Assembly: GCA_942491735.1 (NCBI GenBank)
Contig: CALOCN010000014.1
Coordinates: 2,914,001-2,978,000, forward strand
Reading direction: 5' to 3'
Origin: CALOCN01 sp942491735
Lineage (GTDB): Bacteria; Eisenbacteria; RBG-16-71-46; JABDJR01
Length of the DNA: 64,000 nt
The translations under genes and the position numbers were made by a program. Positions 17,637 to 26,795 of this stretch are shown here, in pieces (position 1 is the first letter of the stretch; every line of letters starts with the position of its first letter). Below the pieces are notes generated by a model. That model had not been told where the DNA came from, made no database searches, and was given only the letters and a program-made list of their open reading frames with translations.

Positions 17637-18431
17637 CTACCCCGCCTCGCCTCCCAGAATCCAATCCACCGCTCCGGCCAGATCCGCCGCCAGATGGTCC
17701 GCCTTCCATGGTGCCGCCTGGTAGTGCGCCTCGCGGTACTTTCCCGTCCCGACCTGCACTCCCGTCATCCCCAGCGCCATGGCCGGGAGCACGTCCCCCT
17801 CGAGGTCGTCCCCGATCATGACCACCCGTGAGGCCGGCTTGCCGAGTCGATCCAATCCGGCTCGAAAAAACGCGGGGTTCGGCTTGCCCACCACATGGGC
17901 GGCGACACCGCTCGCTTCCTCGAGCAGTCGCACGAAGGGTCCACCGTCCAGCATCAATCCATGCGCATGCTGGTAGTACCGGTTGCGGGCCAGGGCGATC
18001 AGCGAGGCGCCTTCCAGCAGCCAACGAAACCCGATGTTCAGGACGTCATAGGTGAATCCGTCGTGGAGATCCCCCACCAGAACCGCGTCCACCGGACCCG
18101 CTCCGGCTTCCGGCGGCACGCACTCCACGCCCGGAATGTCCCGGGCCAGATCGGGCGCACACAACCAGCCGACCCGCGTGAGCCGGTGATGCTCCAGGTA
18201 GTCCCCCGCCGCCTCGGCCGCCGTCACCACCCGATCCGCGTCCAGGGGAAAACCGGCGGCCACCAGATCGTGGACGATGCGTGCCTTTTCCATCTGGGTG
18301 CTGTTGGTAAGAAAGACGTGGGGAATCCCCGACTCGACCAGTCGGCGCACCGCGTTCACGCTTCCGGGGATCGCGCCCGGATGGACGTACAGCACACCAT
18401 GGACATCACACAGAACCCCGTCAGCACGCAT
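17637..18431 (-). CDS. HAD-superfamily phosphatase, NagD/LHPP-like (subfamily IIA)
   Basis: A 264-residue HAD hydrolase. Motif I is CDVHGVLYV near residues 8-16: the nucleophile Asp is present, but the usual second Asp of DxD is His (in LHPP it is Ser), so a phosphohistidine or pyrophosphate-type substrate is possible. Motif II is FLTNSTQ near 40, motif III is the Lys in VVGKPNPAFF, and motif IV is MIGDDLEGDVL near 195. The C2a cap lies between motifs II and III. Start ATG at 18431 with GGAG upstream. Divergent from the M14 peptidase gene. Confidence 0.88.
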   Translation of the reverse strand: MRADGVLCDVHGVLYVHPGAIPGSVNAVRRLVESGIPHVFLTNSTQMEKARIVHDLVAAGFPLDADRVVTAAEAAGDYLEHHRLTRVGWLCAPDLARDIPGVECVPPEAGAGPVDAVLVGDLHDGFTYDVLNIGFRWLLEGASLIALARNRYYQHAHGLMLDGGPFVRLLEEASGVAAHVVGKPNPAFFRAGLDRLGKPASRVVMIGDDLEGDVLPAMALGMTGVQVGTGKYREAHYQAAPWKADHLAADLAGAVDWILGGEAG

Positions 18432-18537
18432 TGCGTCTCCTTGCCCCGGACCGCGTGGTCCTCTATCATGGTGTTATCCCGGTCGTTACCCTAGCACTGT
18501 CGCCGGTCGCCGCGACGCGCTGTCCCCAAGGATCGAC

Positions 18538-21225
18538 ATGCCCCGACTCTGGCGGGCCCTCCCCCGGTGGGCCGCTTTTCTTTGCATCCTCTGCGGTCTG
18601 ACCGCCTCCCTGGTCGTTGCCGCCCAGGCACCGGTGACCCCGTCGGCACCTCCCATTCCTTCGCCCGAGGAGTATTTCGGTCACGCCATGGGAGCCGACC
18701 GGAAGCTCGTGACCTACGACGAGTTCATCCCGTACCTCGAACTTCTGGCCCAGGGTTCGGACCGGGTGGAACTACAGGACATCGGCACGACCACCCAGGG
18801 CCGACCGCTCTACATGGTGCTCCTGTCCAGCGCGGAGAACCTCGCCGACAAGGAACGCTATCGCCGAATCTCGCAGCAACTGAACGACCCGCGAGGTCTC
18901 AGCGACAGCGCCATCGACAAGCTGACCCGGGACGGACGCCTCATCCTGCTGGTGACGCTCAACATCCATTCCTCGGAGATCGCGTCCAGCCAGATGGGAT
19001 TGCAGTGGGCCTACGACCTTGCCGTGGGCACCCACCCCGAGAACACCGCCTGTCTTGACGACGTCATCGTCCTCCTCATCCCCTCGGTCAATCCCGACGG
19101 GCAGGTCATGATCGCGGACTGGTATCGCGAACATCTGGGCACCAAGTTCGAGGGGGGGTTCATGCCCTGGCTGTACCATCCCTACGCCGGGCACGACAAC
19201 AATCGTGACTGGTTCATGCTCAATCTCATCGAGACCCTGGCCGTCAACCGTGTGGCATACCACGAGTGGTTCCCCCAGGTCCTGGTGGACGAGCACCAGA
19301 TGGGACCCACCGGACCCCGCGCGTTCGTCCCTCCGTACGCGGACCCGGTCACCGAACACGTGCACCCCCTGATTCACCGTGGCTCCATGTTGATCGGGGC
19401 CAACATGGCCATGGACCTGGAGCAGGAGGGCAAGAGCGGCGTCATCTACGGGTACTCGTTCGACGCCTACTGGCCCGGTGGGACGCGATCCACTCCCTGG
19501 TGGAAGAACACGGTCGGGGTGCTCACCGAGATCGCCTCGGCCAGTGTGGCCTCCCCCATCTACATCGACCCGGGCGAGTTGACCGGAGGCCGCAAGGGGT
19601 TGCCCGACTACCGGGCCCAGGTCAACTTCCCCAACCCCTGGCCCGGCGGCTGGTGGAGTCAGAGCGACATCGTCGAGTACGAGTTGATCCTCACCGACAG
19701 CGCGTTGCGAACCTGCGCCGTTCACCGCGAGGATTTCCTGCGCAACCGCGCCCGCATGGCGCAGGACGCGGTGTTCGCCGGTGAGAACGAGGCCCCCTAC
19801 GGATACGTGATTCCGCCCAACCAGCACGATCCCGGAACCGCGGCCAAACTGGTCGACCTGATCCGCGAGAACGGGCTCGAGGCCTACCGGGTCACCGCCA
19901 CCGGACGGGCGGGAATCCAACTGGTCCCGGAGGGATCCTTCTTCATTCCCACCGCGCAACCCTTCCGCGCGTTCCTGGTCGAGATGATGGAGTCGCAGAC
20001 CTATCCCGAAGTTCGTGTCGGACCCCACTCGGACACCTTCTACGAACCCTACGACGTGACCTCGTGGACCCTCCCCTATCTCATGGGAGTCCAGACCTTC
20101 TCCCTGGACTCCCCCCTGGAAACCGGGGAACTGGAACCGCTGGACGAACCCGCCTGGGACGGTCCCAACATGATCGAGGGGACCGGCCCCTACTGGGCGA
20201 TGAGCCCGGTCTTCAACGATGCCTATACCGCCACCCTGCGTCTGCTCGCCGCGGGGTCCCGGGTCTATCAGGCCCAGGAGCCGTTCAACGCCAAGGGGGT
20301 CTCCTGGCCGGCCGGAACCTTCCTGGTCAGCGGCGAACGATCCGCGGTGGAGGCAGCGGTCGCGGGATTGTGCGTCGAGGCGCGGGCGATCTCGGTGCCG
20401 ATCACCGCCTCCGAAGCCACCTCCGGCGGCGGAAGCATCGCGGACCTCCCCGGCGGCGCGCGGCTGCGCACCCTGCAAACGCCCCGGGTGGGGATCTACC
20501 AGTCCTGGCTCGCGTCCATGGACGAGGGCTGGACCCGGTACGTGCTGGACACCTTCGAGGTGGACTACACCATCCTCCATGACGAAGAGGTGCGCGCCGG
20601 CTCCCTGGACGCCTCGTTCGACGTCATCCTGCTCCCGGACCTGACCCGGCAGGAACTGGTCATGGGCAAGCCGAGCGTGCCGGGAGGTCGTTACCGTCAA
20701 CGTCGCCCTCCCCGCTACGACGGTGGACTGGGCACGCGCGGGGTGGCCGCCCTGGCCCGGTTCGTGGAGTCCGGCGGCGTTCTGGTGGCCATGGGAGATG
20801 CCTGCAACCTGGCCATCGACGAGCTGAACATTCCGGTCGAGAATCCGGTGGCGTCGCTTTCCAAGAGCCAGTTCTCGACCCCCGGCACCATGCTCCGGGT
20901 CTCGGTCAACAACCAGCACCCGTTGGGCTACGGCATGCCGAGCGAGGCGCTGGTGTATCACCACTCCGACCCCGTCCTGGTCACCCAGGTCCCGGGGGCC
21001 GAGGCGCGCCGCACCGTGGTGGCCCGATTTGCCCGGGCCGAAGAGGTCGTGGCCAGCGGGTACGCGGATGGCGTGCGCCACCTGGGCCGACGCGGGGCGG
21101 CGGTGGAGATCAAGGTGGGAGAGGGGAGCGCGGTCCTGCTCGCATTCCGTCCCCAGCACCGTGCCCAGACACAGGGAACCTACCGGTTCCTGTTCAACGC
21201 GATTCTCGGCGCCGCCGCGCAGTAG
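18538..21225 (+). CDS. Exported M14-family zinc carboxypeptidase (second copy)
   Basis: An 895-residue protein with a Sec-type signal (hydrophobic core AAFLCILCGLTASLVVAA). M14 ligands: H144 and E147 in NIHSSE, third His in VDEHQMG at 253; Asn-Arg in HDNNRDWF near 222-223. It shares the layout of the M14 protein at 9967 (peptidase domain then a long C-terminal region with a GATase-like end), but sequence identity by eye is low, so this is an old duplication or independent acquisition. Start ATG at 18538 with AAGGA five bases upstream. It is followed closely by another secreted protein. Confidence 0.9.
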   Translation: MPRLWRALPRWAAFLCILCGLTASLVVAAQAPVTPSAPPIPSPEEYFGHAMGADRKLVTYDEFIPYLELLAQGSDRVELQDIGTTTQGRPLYMVLLSSAENLADKERYRRISQQLNDPRGLSDSAIDKLTRDGRLILLVTLNIHSSEIASSQMGLQWAYDLAVGTHPENTACLDDVIVLLIPSVNPDGQVMIADWYREHLGTKFEGGFMPWLYHPYAGHDNNRDWFMLNLIETLAVNRVAYHEWFPQVLVDEHQMGPTGPRAFVPPYADPVTEHVHPLIHRGSMLIGANMAMDLEQEGKSGVIYGYSFDAYWPGGTRSTPWWKNTVGVLTEIASASVASPIYIDPGELTGGRKGLPDYRAQVNFPNPWPGGWWSQSDIVEYELILTDSALRTCAVHREDFLRNRARMAQDAVFAGENEAPYGYVIPPNQHDPGTAAKLVDLIRENGLEAYRVTATGRAGIQLVPEGSFFIPTAQPFRAFLVEMMESQTYPEVRVGPHSDTFYEPYDVTSWTLPYLMGVQTFSLDSPLETGELEPLDEPAWDGPNMIEGTGPYWAMSPVFNDAYTATLRLLAAGSRVYQAQEPFNAKGVSWPAGTFLVSGERSAVEAAVAGLCVEARAISVPITASEATSGGGSIADLPGGARLRTLQTPRVGIYQSWLASMDEGWTRYVLDTFEVDYTILHDEEVRAGSLDASFDVILLPDLTRQELVMGKPSVPGGRYRQRRPPRYDGGLGTRGVAALARFVESGGVLVAMGDACNLAIDELNIPVENPVASLSKSQFSTPGTMLRVSVNNQHPLGYGMPSEALVYHHSDPVLVTQVPGAEARRTVVARFARAEEVVASGYADGVRHLGRRGAAVEIKVGEGSAVLLAFRPQHRAQTQGTYRFLFNAILGAAAQ

Positions 21226-21343
21226 GAATCGAAGCCCGATCGGACGCGAACACGGCCAGGCTTGGGTAGAACCGGGTAGACCGGTCCAATATACTCAAGG
21301 CAAACCCGCCCCCTCCTGCTTCCACATCCCGAAGGACTTCACC

Positions 21344-24300
21344 GTGTCCCTGCGCTGCCCCATGGCCCTGCTTCTCCTTCTGGTCCTGCCTCCCCGGGCA
21401 AGCGACGCGGGCCCCATCACCCTCGGACAGGGTCCCGCCCTGGGCACGGATCGGGCCGGGGTCACCTGGTACGAGGAGTTCCAGGACTGGACCGCCGCCG
21501 ACCTCCTTGCCCTGGACGATGTCGCGGTCAACGGGGACACCCGCTATGCCTTCGGCGACGGGCTGGATGACAGCCGCGACCTGGTCGCCTTCTACGCCCG
21601 GGAAGAGGGCGACAACCTCTACTTCCGGGTCGACCTGCACGATCTCTCGCTGGGCGCGGAGGTGAACGCGCTGGACATCTATCTCGCCATCGACGCCGCT
21701 CCCGGCGGGCAGGTCTGGCTTCCCGACTTCCTCGATGTCCAGACCGACCAGCTCTGGGAACTCTGTCTCTGCATCTACCGCGCCGGAACGGTGTCCGGTA
21801 CCCACTATCGCCTCTACGACGATGCATTCGGGCTGGTCACCGGCGGCTATCTGGGCTCCTACTTCCACAGCGAGCTGGACGCGGTGGAGTTCGGTATCAC
21901 CCGCCAGGTCCTCCTGGACCAGGGGTGGGACGGAGTGAGCCCGCTCACCTTCCAGGTCATGACCGCCAAGGACGCCACCGAGACCACCTGCACCGGAGGG
22001 GTGGGGTCCAGCGATCTGGCCGATGCGTTCGTGGACGACGACCGCGGGTGCGCGGACGGCGTGCTCAACGGAGGCATCAGCTCCACCGACTCGGGAGGCC
22101 TCGTCTACCTCAGCTCCATCGCCCACGGCAACCAGTCGGTGAACCAGGCCGACGAGATCGGTTCCCATATCTACGACAGCGCGGCCAACACGGGGATCCC
22201 CGGTGGAACCGGCTTCCAGCGCACCCTCGATACCCACGAGATCTTCAACGTCCCCCTCAACATCCACCCCAGCGGCACCCTGACCATCGCCGCCCAATGG
22301 GCGCATACCGCGGGCGGGGCGACGGATCCCTCGGACGGCCCGACCTTTATCGCCAGGGTCAAGGACTTCGTGGACGCGAACCAGGCCGACACCCCCGGGG
22401 CGCTGATCGGAGGCGTGCTGGCCGAGCACATCATGCCGTACTTCGAAGGGGATGCGAACGCGCTCTCCCTATCCCTCACCGACCAGCTCAATCAGACCGT
22501 CTACGGCATCAGTGCCGCGGATGCCAAGGTCATGCACGTACCGGAACGGGTCATCCGTTCCAACTCCACCGGCCTCTCCCCTCTCGACGGCCACACCTTC
22601 GAGGACATCGGCGCCGGCGGATACACCGCGACCTACCTCGACGAGGTGACCCACCTGCATCACTGGTTCTACCCGGGCGAGACCTGCACCCCGGACCAGG
22701 GCTACCGTCACAAGGTCCACACCATCAACGGCGTCCACTGCTTCATGATCAACGAACGGGAGGACGGGAAGAAGTTCGCCAACCATGACGGCGGCATGTG
22801 GATGGACATGCGGGAAAGCCTCATCCAGAAGGCGGTGCATGGCGGGTCCAGCGAGATGGTGGTGCTGTTCGACGATTGGGAGGCGTTTGCCGGCAAGTCG
22901 TTCGAGCCGCTGACCGGACAGATCATCCCCAACAACAATCCCAACCAGTACCACACCACGGTGCGCTGGGCGGCCAACCACCCGTGGATCCGCTGGATCA
23001 CCCTCAGGGACCTGCTCGCGGTGGCGCAGGGCGACCCGGGAAGCTTCATCATCGATCACGGCACGCGGTTCGACCTCCCCCTGGAAACCTACGAGTGGTT
23101 GAAACACGCGACCGAGGACTCGTACCACAACTGGTACTACAACAACACCGGTGGGGCTCCGGGCAACGAGCAGAGCTTCTACGACCTGGTCCCGGTCATC
23201 ACCGGGCCCCAGGGGGACTACCACCTGCGCGGGGTCACTCCGGCCAGCGACGGCCCTCCGCTCCCGAGCGGGATGTCCCACGGGGACCTCAACACGCCGG
23301 GCACGTTGATGTACGAGGCCTGGGCCGCGCTGCAGGGGGCGCCGGCCAACGGGGTCCGGACCGCGGGGCTGTGGGGATTCCAGAGCCTCATCTACGAAAC
23401 GGCATGGCACGAGGAAAACGAGACCGACTACGCCGATACCGATTGCTATCAGAACTGGACCGCACCGGACGGATCCTGGGATGGGCTCAACACCTGGGCC
23501 CTGCGTCTGGCCAACCACGTGCGGGAGGCCGGACTGTACGCGGCGGCGGCGCGATGGGTGGATGACGTGGCGCAGGGAATCGCCGGCCCAGCCCCGGTCA
23601 CCCAGGCGGTGGACCTGGACTTTGACGGGGAGTCCGAGTACGTGGTGTCCAACGACAAGGTGTGGCTGGCCTTCGAACGCTACGGCGGACGGTGCGTGCT
23701 GGGCGTCGCCTACGACCCGGCCACCCAGGACGGGACGGTGCTCATTGGCGCGCCCCTGTCCAACCCGTCCTCTCCGGGCGAGGAGGAACTCGTGGGGCCC
23801 CTCGCCAATCGGTGCTCGGCGTTCAAGGACATGAACGGGGGGACCTACGCGGATGCGGTCTACGCCGCGGTCGCGGTACCGGGTGGATGGCGATTCACCA
23901 GCGGGGACGCGGCGATCGAGAAAACCATCACCCTCTCCGCCGGATCCGCCTCGGTGGCGGCAAGCTACGTGGAGACGGTGAGCGGGCCGCTGTTCGTCCG
24001 GTTCGGCCTTTCCCCCAACCCGGTGGATCTCGCGCTTTCCGGGCACGCCAACCTGACCGGCACCTTCAACAACCCGGCCACCATCTACACCCTGGCCAAT
24101 GCAAACGGGGGTTCGGTGGCGGTGGACCAGGGAACGGCAGCCTTCGTGCTGAACCCCACCGACGCAGGGTTCGACCGGCGGAATCTGGCCCTGACCGAGC
24201 AGGTGGAACTGGGCGGGGACGGGAGTTTTGGCTTTACCCTGACCTTGTTGGGCGGAGCCGGCGGGGTGACCGCGGCGCCGGATCCATCGCCGGGTGCCGG

Positions 24301-24571
24301 ATTCCTGCGGGGACCGTCCCCATCCCCCACCCGCAGCACCTCGCGGATCGCGTTCACGCTGCAGGAGGCGGGACCGGTACGCATCGAGGTGCTGGACGTG
24401 AGCGGTCGCCGGGTGCAGCTGCGGGAGCTGGGGCAACGGCCCGAGGGGGACGGTGTGGTCACGTTGCGGGCGGTGGACGCGAGCGGCGATCTGCTACCGG
24501 CGGGAATGTACTTCGTCAGGGTGCAGGCGGGGCGGGACGTGGCCTCACGCAAGTGGGTCGTGATGCGTTGA
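21344..24571 (+). CDS. Large secreted protein with FlgD-like C-terminal sorting domain, possible GH57-like glycosidase
   Basis: A 1075-residue protein. Signal peptide (MALLLLLVLPPRASDA) follows a GTG start at 21344, with AAGGA seven bases upstream. An N-terminal module (YAFGDGLDDSRDLVAFYARE, then NLYFRVDLHDLSLG) resembles the DOMON-like sugar-binding modules found with GH57 amylases. The middle region has GH57-like segments (MHVPERVI; EMVVLFDDWEAFAG). The last ~80 residues (SRIAFTLQEAGPVRIEVLDV, then LLPAGMYFVRVQAG ending VVMR) form a FlgD Ig-like/T9SS-style sorting tail. Several Cys and many Asp/Asn/Gly suggest an extracellular calcium-binding enzyme. The glycosidase call is tentative. Confidence 0.7.
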   Translation: MSLRCPMALLLLLVLPPRASDAGPITLGQGPALGTDRAGVTWYEEFQDWTAADLLALDDVAVNGDTRYAFGDGLDDSRDLVAFYAREEGDNLYFRVDLHDLSLGAEVNALDIYLAIDAAPGGQVWLPDFLDVQTDQLWELCLCIYRAGTVSGTHYRLYDDAFGLVTGGYLGSYFHSELDAVEFGITRQVLLDQGWDGVSPLTFQVMTAKDATETTCTGGVGSSDLADAFVDDDRGCADGVLNGGISSTDSGGLVYLSSIAHGNQSVNQADEIGSHIYDSAANTGIPGGTGFQRTLDTHEIFNVPLNIHPSGTLTIAAQWAHTAGGATDPSDGPTFIARVKDFVDANQADTPGALIGGVLAEHIMPYFEGDANALSLSLTDQLNQTVYGISAADAKVMHVPERVIRSNSTGLSPLDGHTFEDIGAGGYTATYLDEVTHLHHWFYPGETCTPDQGYRHKVHTINGVHCFMINEREDGKKFANHDGGMWMDMRESLIQKAVHGGSSEMVVLFDDWEAFAGKSFEPLTGQIIPNNNPNQYHTTVRWAANHPWIRWITLRDLLAVAQGDPGSFIIDHGTRFDLPLETYEWLKHATEDSYHNWYYNNTGGAPGNEQSFYDLVPVITGPQGDYHLRGVTPASDGPPLPSGMSHGDLNTPGTLMYEAWAALQGAPANGVRTAGLWGFQSLIYETAWHEENETDYADTDCYQNWTAPDGSWDGLNTWALRLANHVREAGLYAAAARWVDDVAQGIAGPAPVTQAVDLDFDGESEYVVSNDKVWLAFERYGGRCVLGVAYDPATQDGTVLIGAPLSNPSSPGEEELVGPLANRCSAFKDMNGGTYADAVYAAVAVPGGWRFTSGDAAIEKTITLSAGSASVAASYVETVSGPLFVRFGLSPNPVDLALSGHANLTGTFNNPATIYTLANANGGSVAVDQGTAAFVLNPTDAGFDRRNLALTEQVELGGDGSFGFTLTLLGGAGGVTAAPDPSPGAGFLRGPSPSPTRSTSRIAFTLQEAGPVRIEVLDVSGRRVQLRELGQRPEGDGVVTLRAVDASGDLLPAGMYFVRVQAGRDVASRKWVVMR

Positions 24572-24573
24572 TT

Positions 24574-25731
24574 TCACGACCGAGGGCGACGGATGATCAT
24601 GAAGGTCACGTCGTCCTCGAACGGGGTGTCCTCCCCGAAGTCCTGGATACGCCTGCGCAGCAGGTCGGCCGCTTCCCCACTGGGCATGTCCCTTGCCTCG
24701 GTCGCCCAGGCCTTGAGCCCGTCCATTCCGAACTCCTCGTCCCTCGAATCGACACGCTCCACGACCCCGTCGGTGTAGAGAACGAGTAGTCCCCCGCGAT
24801 CCAGATGGGCGAACCCAAGCTTGTAGCTCGCCTCCGCGTACGGCCCCAGAACCATGCCACCCACCTGCAGATCGCTGAACCCGCCGTCGTCCAGGATCAA
24901 GGGAGGTGGATGACCGGCGTTGACGTAGAAGAGATTGCCGTTGGACTCCAGCTCGGCGTAGAAGAGAGAGACGAATCGGGACGTCATTCCGCCCTGATGG
25001 ATCACCCGATTGAGGCTGCCCACGAGGTGCGGGATCTTGAGGTTCTGCCGCGCTCCCATCCGGAGTCCGGTGGTGACGTCCCGGGCCTGGAGGGCCGCCG
25101 GGAGACCGTGACCGGATGCGTCCGCGATGGCGATGGCGCACGCCTCCTCGTCCAGGGGCAGGAACTCGTAGAGATCGCCTCCCACTTCCTGCTGGGCCGG
25201 AATGCTGATCGCCGCGACATCGTAGCCACCGAACTCCAGTGGACCGGACGGCAGCAGACAGGTCTGGATCTCGCGCGCCTCGTCGAGGAGGCCTCGCAGT
25301 TCATGCTTGTTGAGCTGGGCGGTGAGGGCGAAGTGTACGGAGCTGGCCAGTGCCGCGAGCTCGTCGACGGGCGCGGCCGAGTCTTCCAGAATGAGAACGA
25401 GGAGCGCCGCCTTCTCTTCCCGCACGGTGAGGATCAGCGTGGATCCCGACTCCGGAAGGACTCCCCCCCAGGGCAGGTGCAGTCGGCCCCGTCCATCGCC
25501 GGCACTCAGTCTTCCCTGAATGGTATCGCTCAGGTCGGGGCCGGCGTCGAAGGACTCGATCAGCCCCAGGATGCGGCCGCGAAAGCCGTAGACCTGCGCG
25601 ATGCGAATCCCGGGCAGCGTGTCACGGAAGCGGGGGGCAAGGAGTCGACCCACCCGCTCGGTAGTGTCCGAGCGGGGGATGCCGATGGCGAGGGACTCGA
25701 TCTTGCGGAAGAGGGTCTTGGCGTCGATCAT
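24574..25731 (-). CDS. PP2C-type SpoIIE/RsbU serine phosphatase
   Basis: A 385-residue protein. The C-terminal ~230 residues are a SpoIIE-type PP2C domain: QEVGGDLYEF, IADASGHGLPAALQ (metal-binding Asp-Gly-His set), VNAGHPPPLIL, LYTDGVVERVDS and EDDVTFMII. A linker helix of the kind common before this domain (REIQTCLLPS) precedes it. The N-terminal ~150 residues look like a GAF-type sensor (RGRILGLIESF). Known members dephosphorylate anti-sigma-antagonist proteins, so it may feed a partner-switching sigma or surface-response pathway; no partner is seen here. Convergent with the large secreted protein, only 2 bp between stops. Confidence 0.93.
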   Translation of the reverse strand: MIDAKTLFRKIESLAIGIPRSDTTERVGRLLAPRFRDTLPGIRIAQVYGFRGRILGLIESFDAGPDLSDTIQGRLSAGDGRGRLHLPWGGVLPESGSTLILTVREEKAALLVLILEDSAAPVDELAALASSVHFALTAQLNKHELRGLLDEAREIQTCLLPSGPLEFGGYDVAAISIPAQQEVGGDLYEFLPLDEEACAIAIADASGHGLPAALQARDVTTGLRMGARQNLKIPHLVGSLNRVIHQGGMTSRFVSLFYAELESNGNLFYVNAGHPPPLILDDGGFSDLQVGGMVLGPYAEASYKLGFAHLDRGGLLVLYTDGVVERVDSRDEEFGMDGLKAWATEARDMPSGEAADLLRRRIQDFGEDTPFEDDVTFMIIRRPRS

Positions 25732-25762
25732 GGAGGGGGATCATACGCGAGCGGACCGGAAG

Positions 25763-26002
25763 TGCGGAGAGGGAGGGATGCGTCAATCCTGTGGCGGAGA
25801 GGGAGGGATGCGTCGCCGGCCTTTGGCCGACGACATCCCCCGTGTGCCCGTGCCTGCCTGGGACAATTGCCACGAAGCCTGCACGTTGCCTGCCTGTTGG
25901 CGGAGAGGGAGGGATGAACGCCGCCCTTTCGGGCGGCTACGTCCCCTCAGGTCACCGCTGACGTGCAGTCCCTGCCGGTTTGCACGCGAGTTCTAATCCT
26001 GT
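25763..26002 (-). repeat. tRNA-Ser(GCT) 3'-end repeat array
   Basis: Downstream of tRNA-Ser(GCT). Core copies tggcggagagggagggat at 25898-25915 and 25792-25809 are identical to the tRNA 3' end at 26003-26020; a one-base-shorter partial core lies at 25763-25779. Periods are 105 and 106 bp. The proximal hairpin is GCCGCCC/GGGCGGC and the distal hairpin matches that of the distal tRNA-Ser(GGA) unit. Unit order and spacers parallel the GGA array. Confidence 0.9.
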
Positions 26003-26093
<91 letters not shown>

Positions 26094-26213
26094 GCAAGGC
26101 TGTAATGGTGTGAGCGCCAAAAGGATGGAGGATGCTAGCACAGGGTTTGGGGGGCCGCAAGAGAATGGGCGGGCGTATCCTCGTGGGTGAATCGGTCTTT
26201 CCATGCGGTCGAA

Positions 26214-26241
26214 TTGACGCGACCGCTTCGGGACCTAATAC
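26214..26241 (+). promoter_or_regulatory. Sigma-70-type promoter of the DUF4332 gene
   Basis: TTGACG, 16-bp spacer, TAATAC. It lies about 75 bp before the ATG of the DUF4332 gene, with no gene between. Position and match to consensus support it; no start site is shown. Confidence 0.55.
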
Positions 26242-26314
26242 TTCGTGGCTCGAATTGGTTCTATTCACCGACAACCGGTCGCGGCCTCCGGGAGCCGGCC
26301 GAGGAGACACACCG

Positions 26315-26722
26315 ATGAGCTACAAGATCGACGAGGTCGAGGGCATCGGCCCTGCCTACAAGGAAAAGCTGGCCAAGGCCAACATTGATTCGACCGAGGA
26401 CTTCCTCACCCTCTGCTGTGACGCCAAGGGGCGCAAGACCGTGGCCGAGACCACGGGAATCGGCGAGGGGCAGCTCCTGAAGTGGGCCAACCTGGCGGAC
26501 CTCATGCGGGTCTCCGGCATTGGGCCGCAGTTCTCGGAGCTCCTCGAGGCCGCCGGCGTCGACACCGTGAAGGAACTACGGACGCGCAACGCGGAGAACC
26601 TCGCCGCCAAGATGGAAGAGGTCAACGCGGAGAAGAAGCTGGCCAAGACCTCCCCCGCCGCGTCGGTGGTACAGGGATGGGTGGACGCCGCGAAGGGTAT
26701 GGAGCCCAAGATCACCCACTAG
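26315..26722 (+). CDS. DUF4332-family helix-hairpin-helix protein
   Basis: A 135-residue protein with two helix-hairpin-helix-like repeats: VEGIGPAYKEKLAKANIDST near 8-27 and VSGIGPQFSELLEAAGVDTV near 65-85, the signature of DUF4332 proteins. HhH motifs commonly bind DNA non-specifically. No membrane or signal segment; cytoplasmic. Start supported by GAGGAG eight bases before the ATG. Monocistronic, with its own promoter and a strong hairpin after it. In vivo role not established. Confidence 0.85.
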   Translation: MSYKIDEVEGIGPAYKEKLAKANIDSTEDFLTLCCDAKGRKTVAETTGIGEGQLLKWANLADLMRVSGIGPQFSELLEAAGVDTVKELRTRNAENLAAKMEEVNAEKKLAKTSPAASVVQGWVDAAKGMEPKITH

Positions 26723-26740
26723 GGTGTTCTGGAGATTGCG

Positions 26741-26776
26741 GAAAGCCCCCGGGCCGTCACGCGGCCGGGGGCTTTC
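26741..26776. terminator. Bidirectional terminator hairpin between convergent genes
   Basis: GAAAGCCCCCG pairs perfectly with CGGGGGCTTTC, with an inner GCCG/CGGC. No T-run follows on either strand, so termination efficiency is uncertain, but it sits exactly between two convergent stop codons. Confidence 0.7.
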
Positions 26777-26795
26777 GCATGTCCCCTTGCCATGC

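Noticed and set aside
21262..21295. TATACT upstream of the large secreted protein as a promoter
   Set aside because: The only -35-like TTGGGT is about 22 bases away, too far for a normal sigma-70 promoter.
25763..26002. REP/BIME-type element with RAYT transposase
   Set aside because: Hairpins are GC-rich palindromes, but the cores are tRNA copies and no transposase is in the window.
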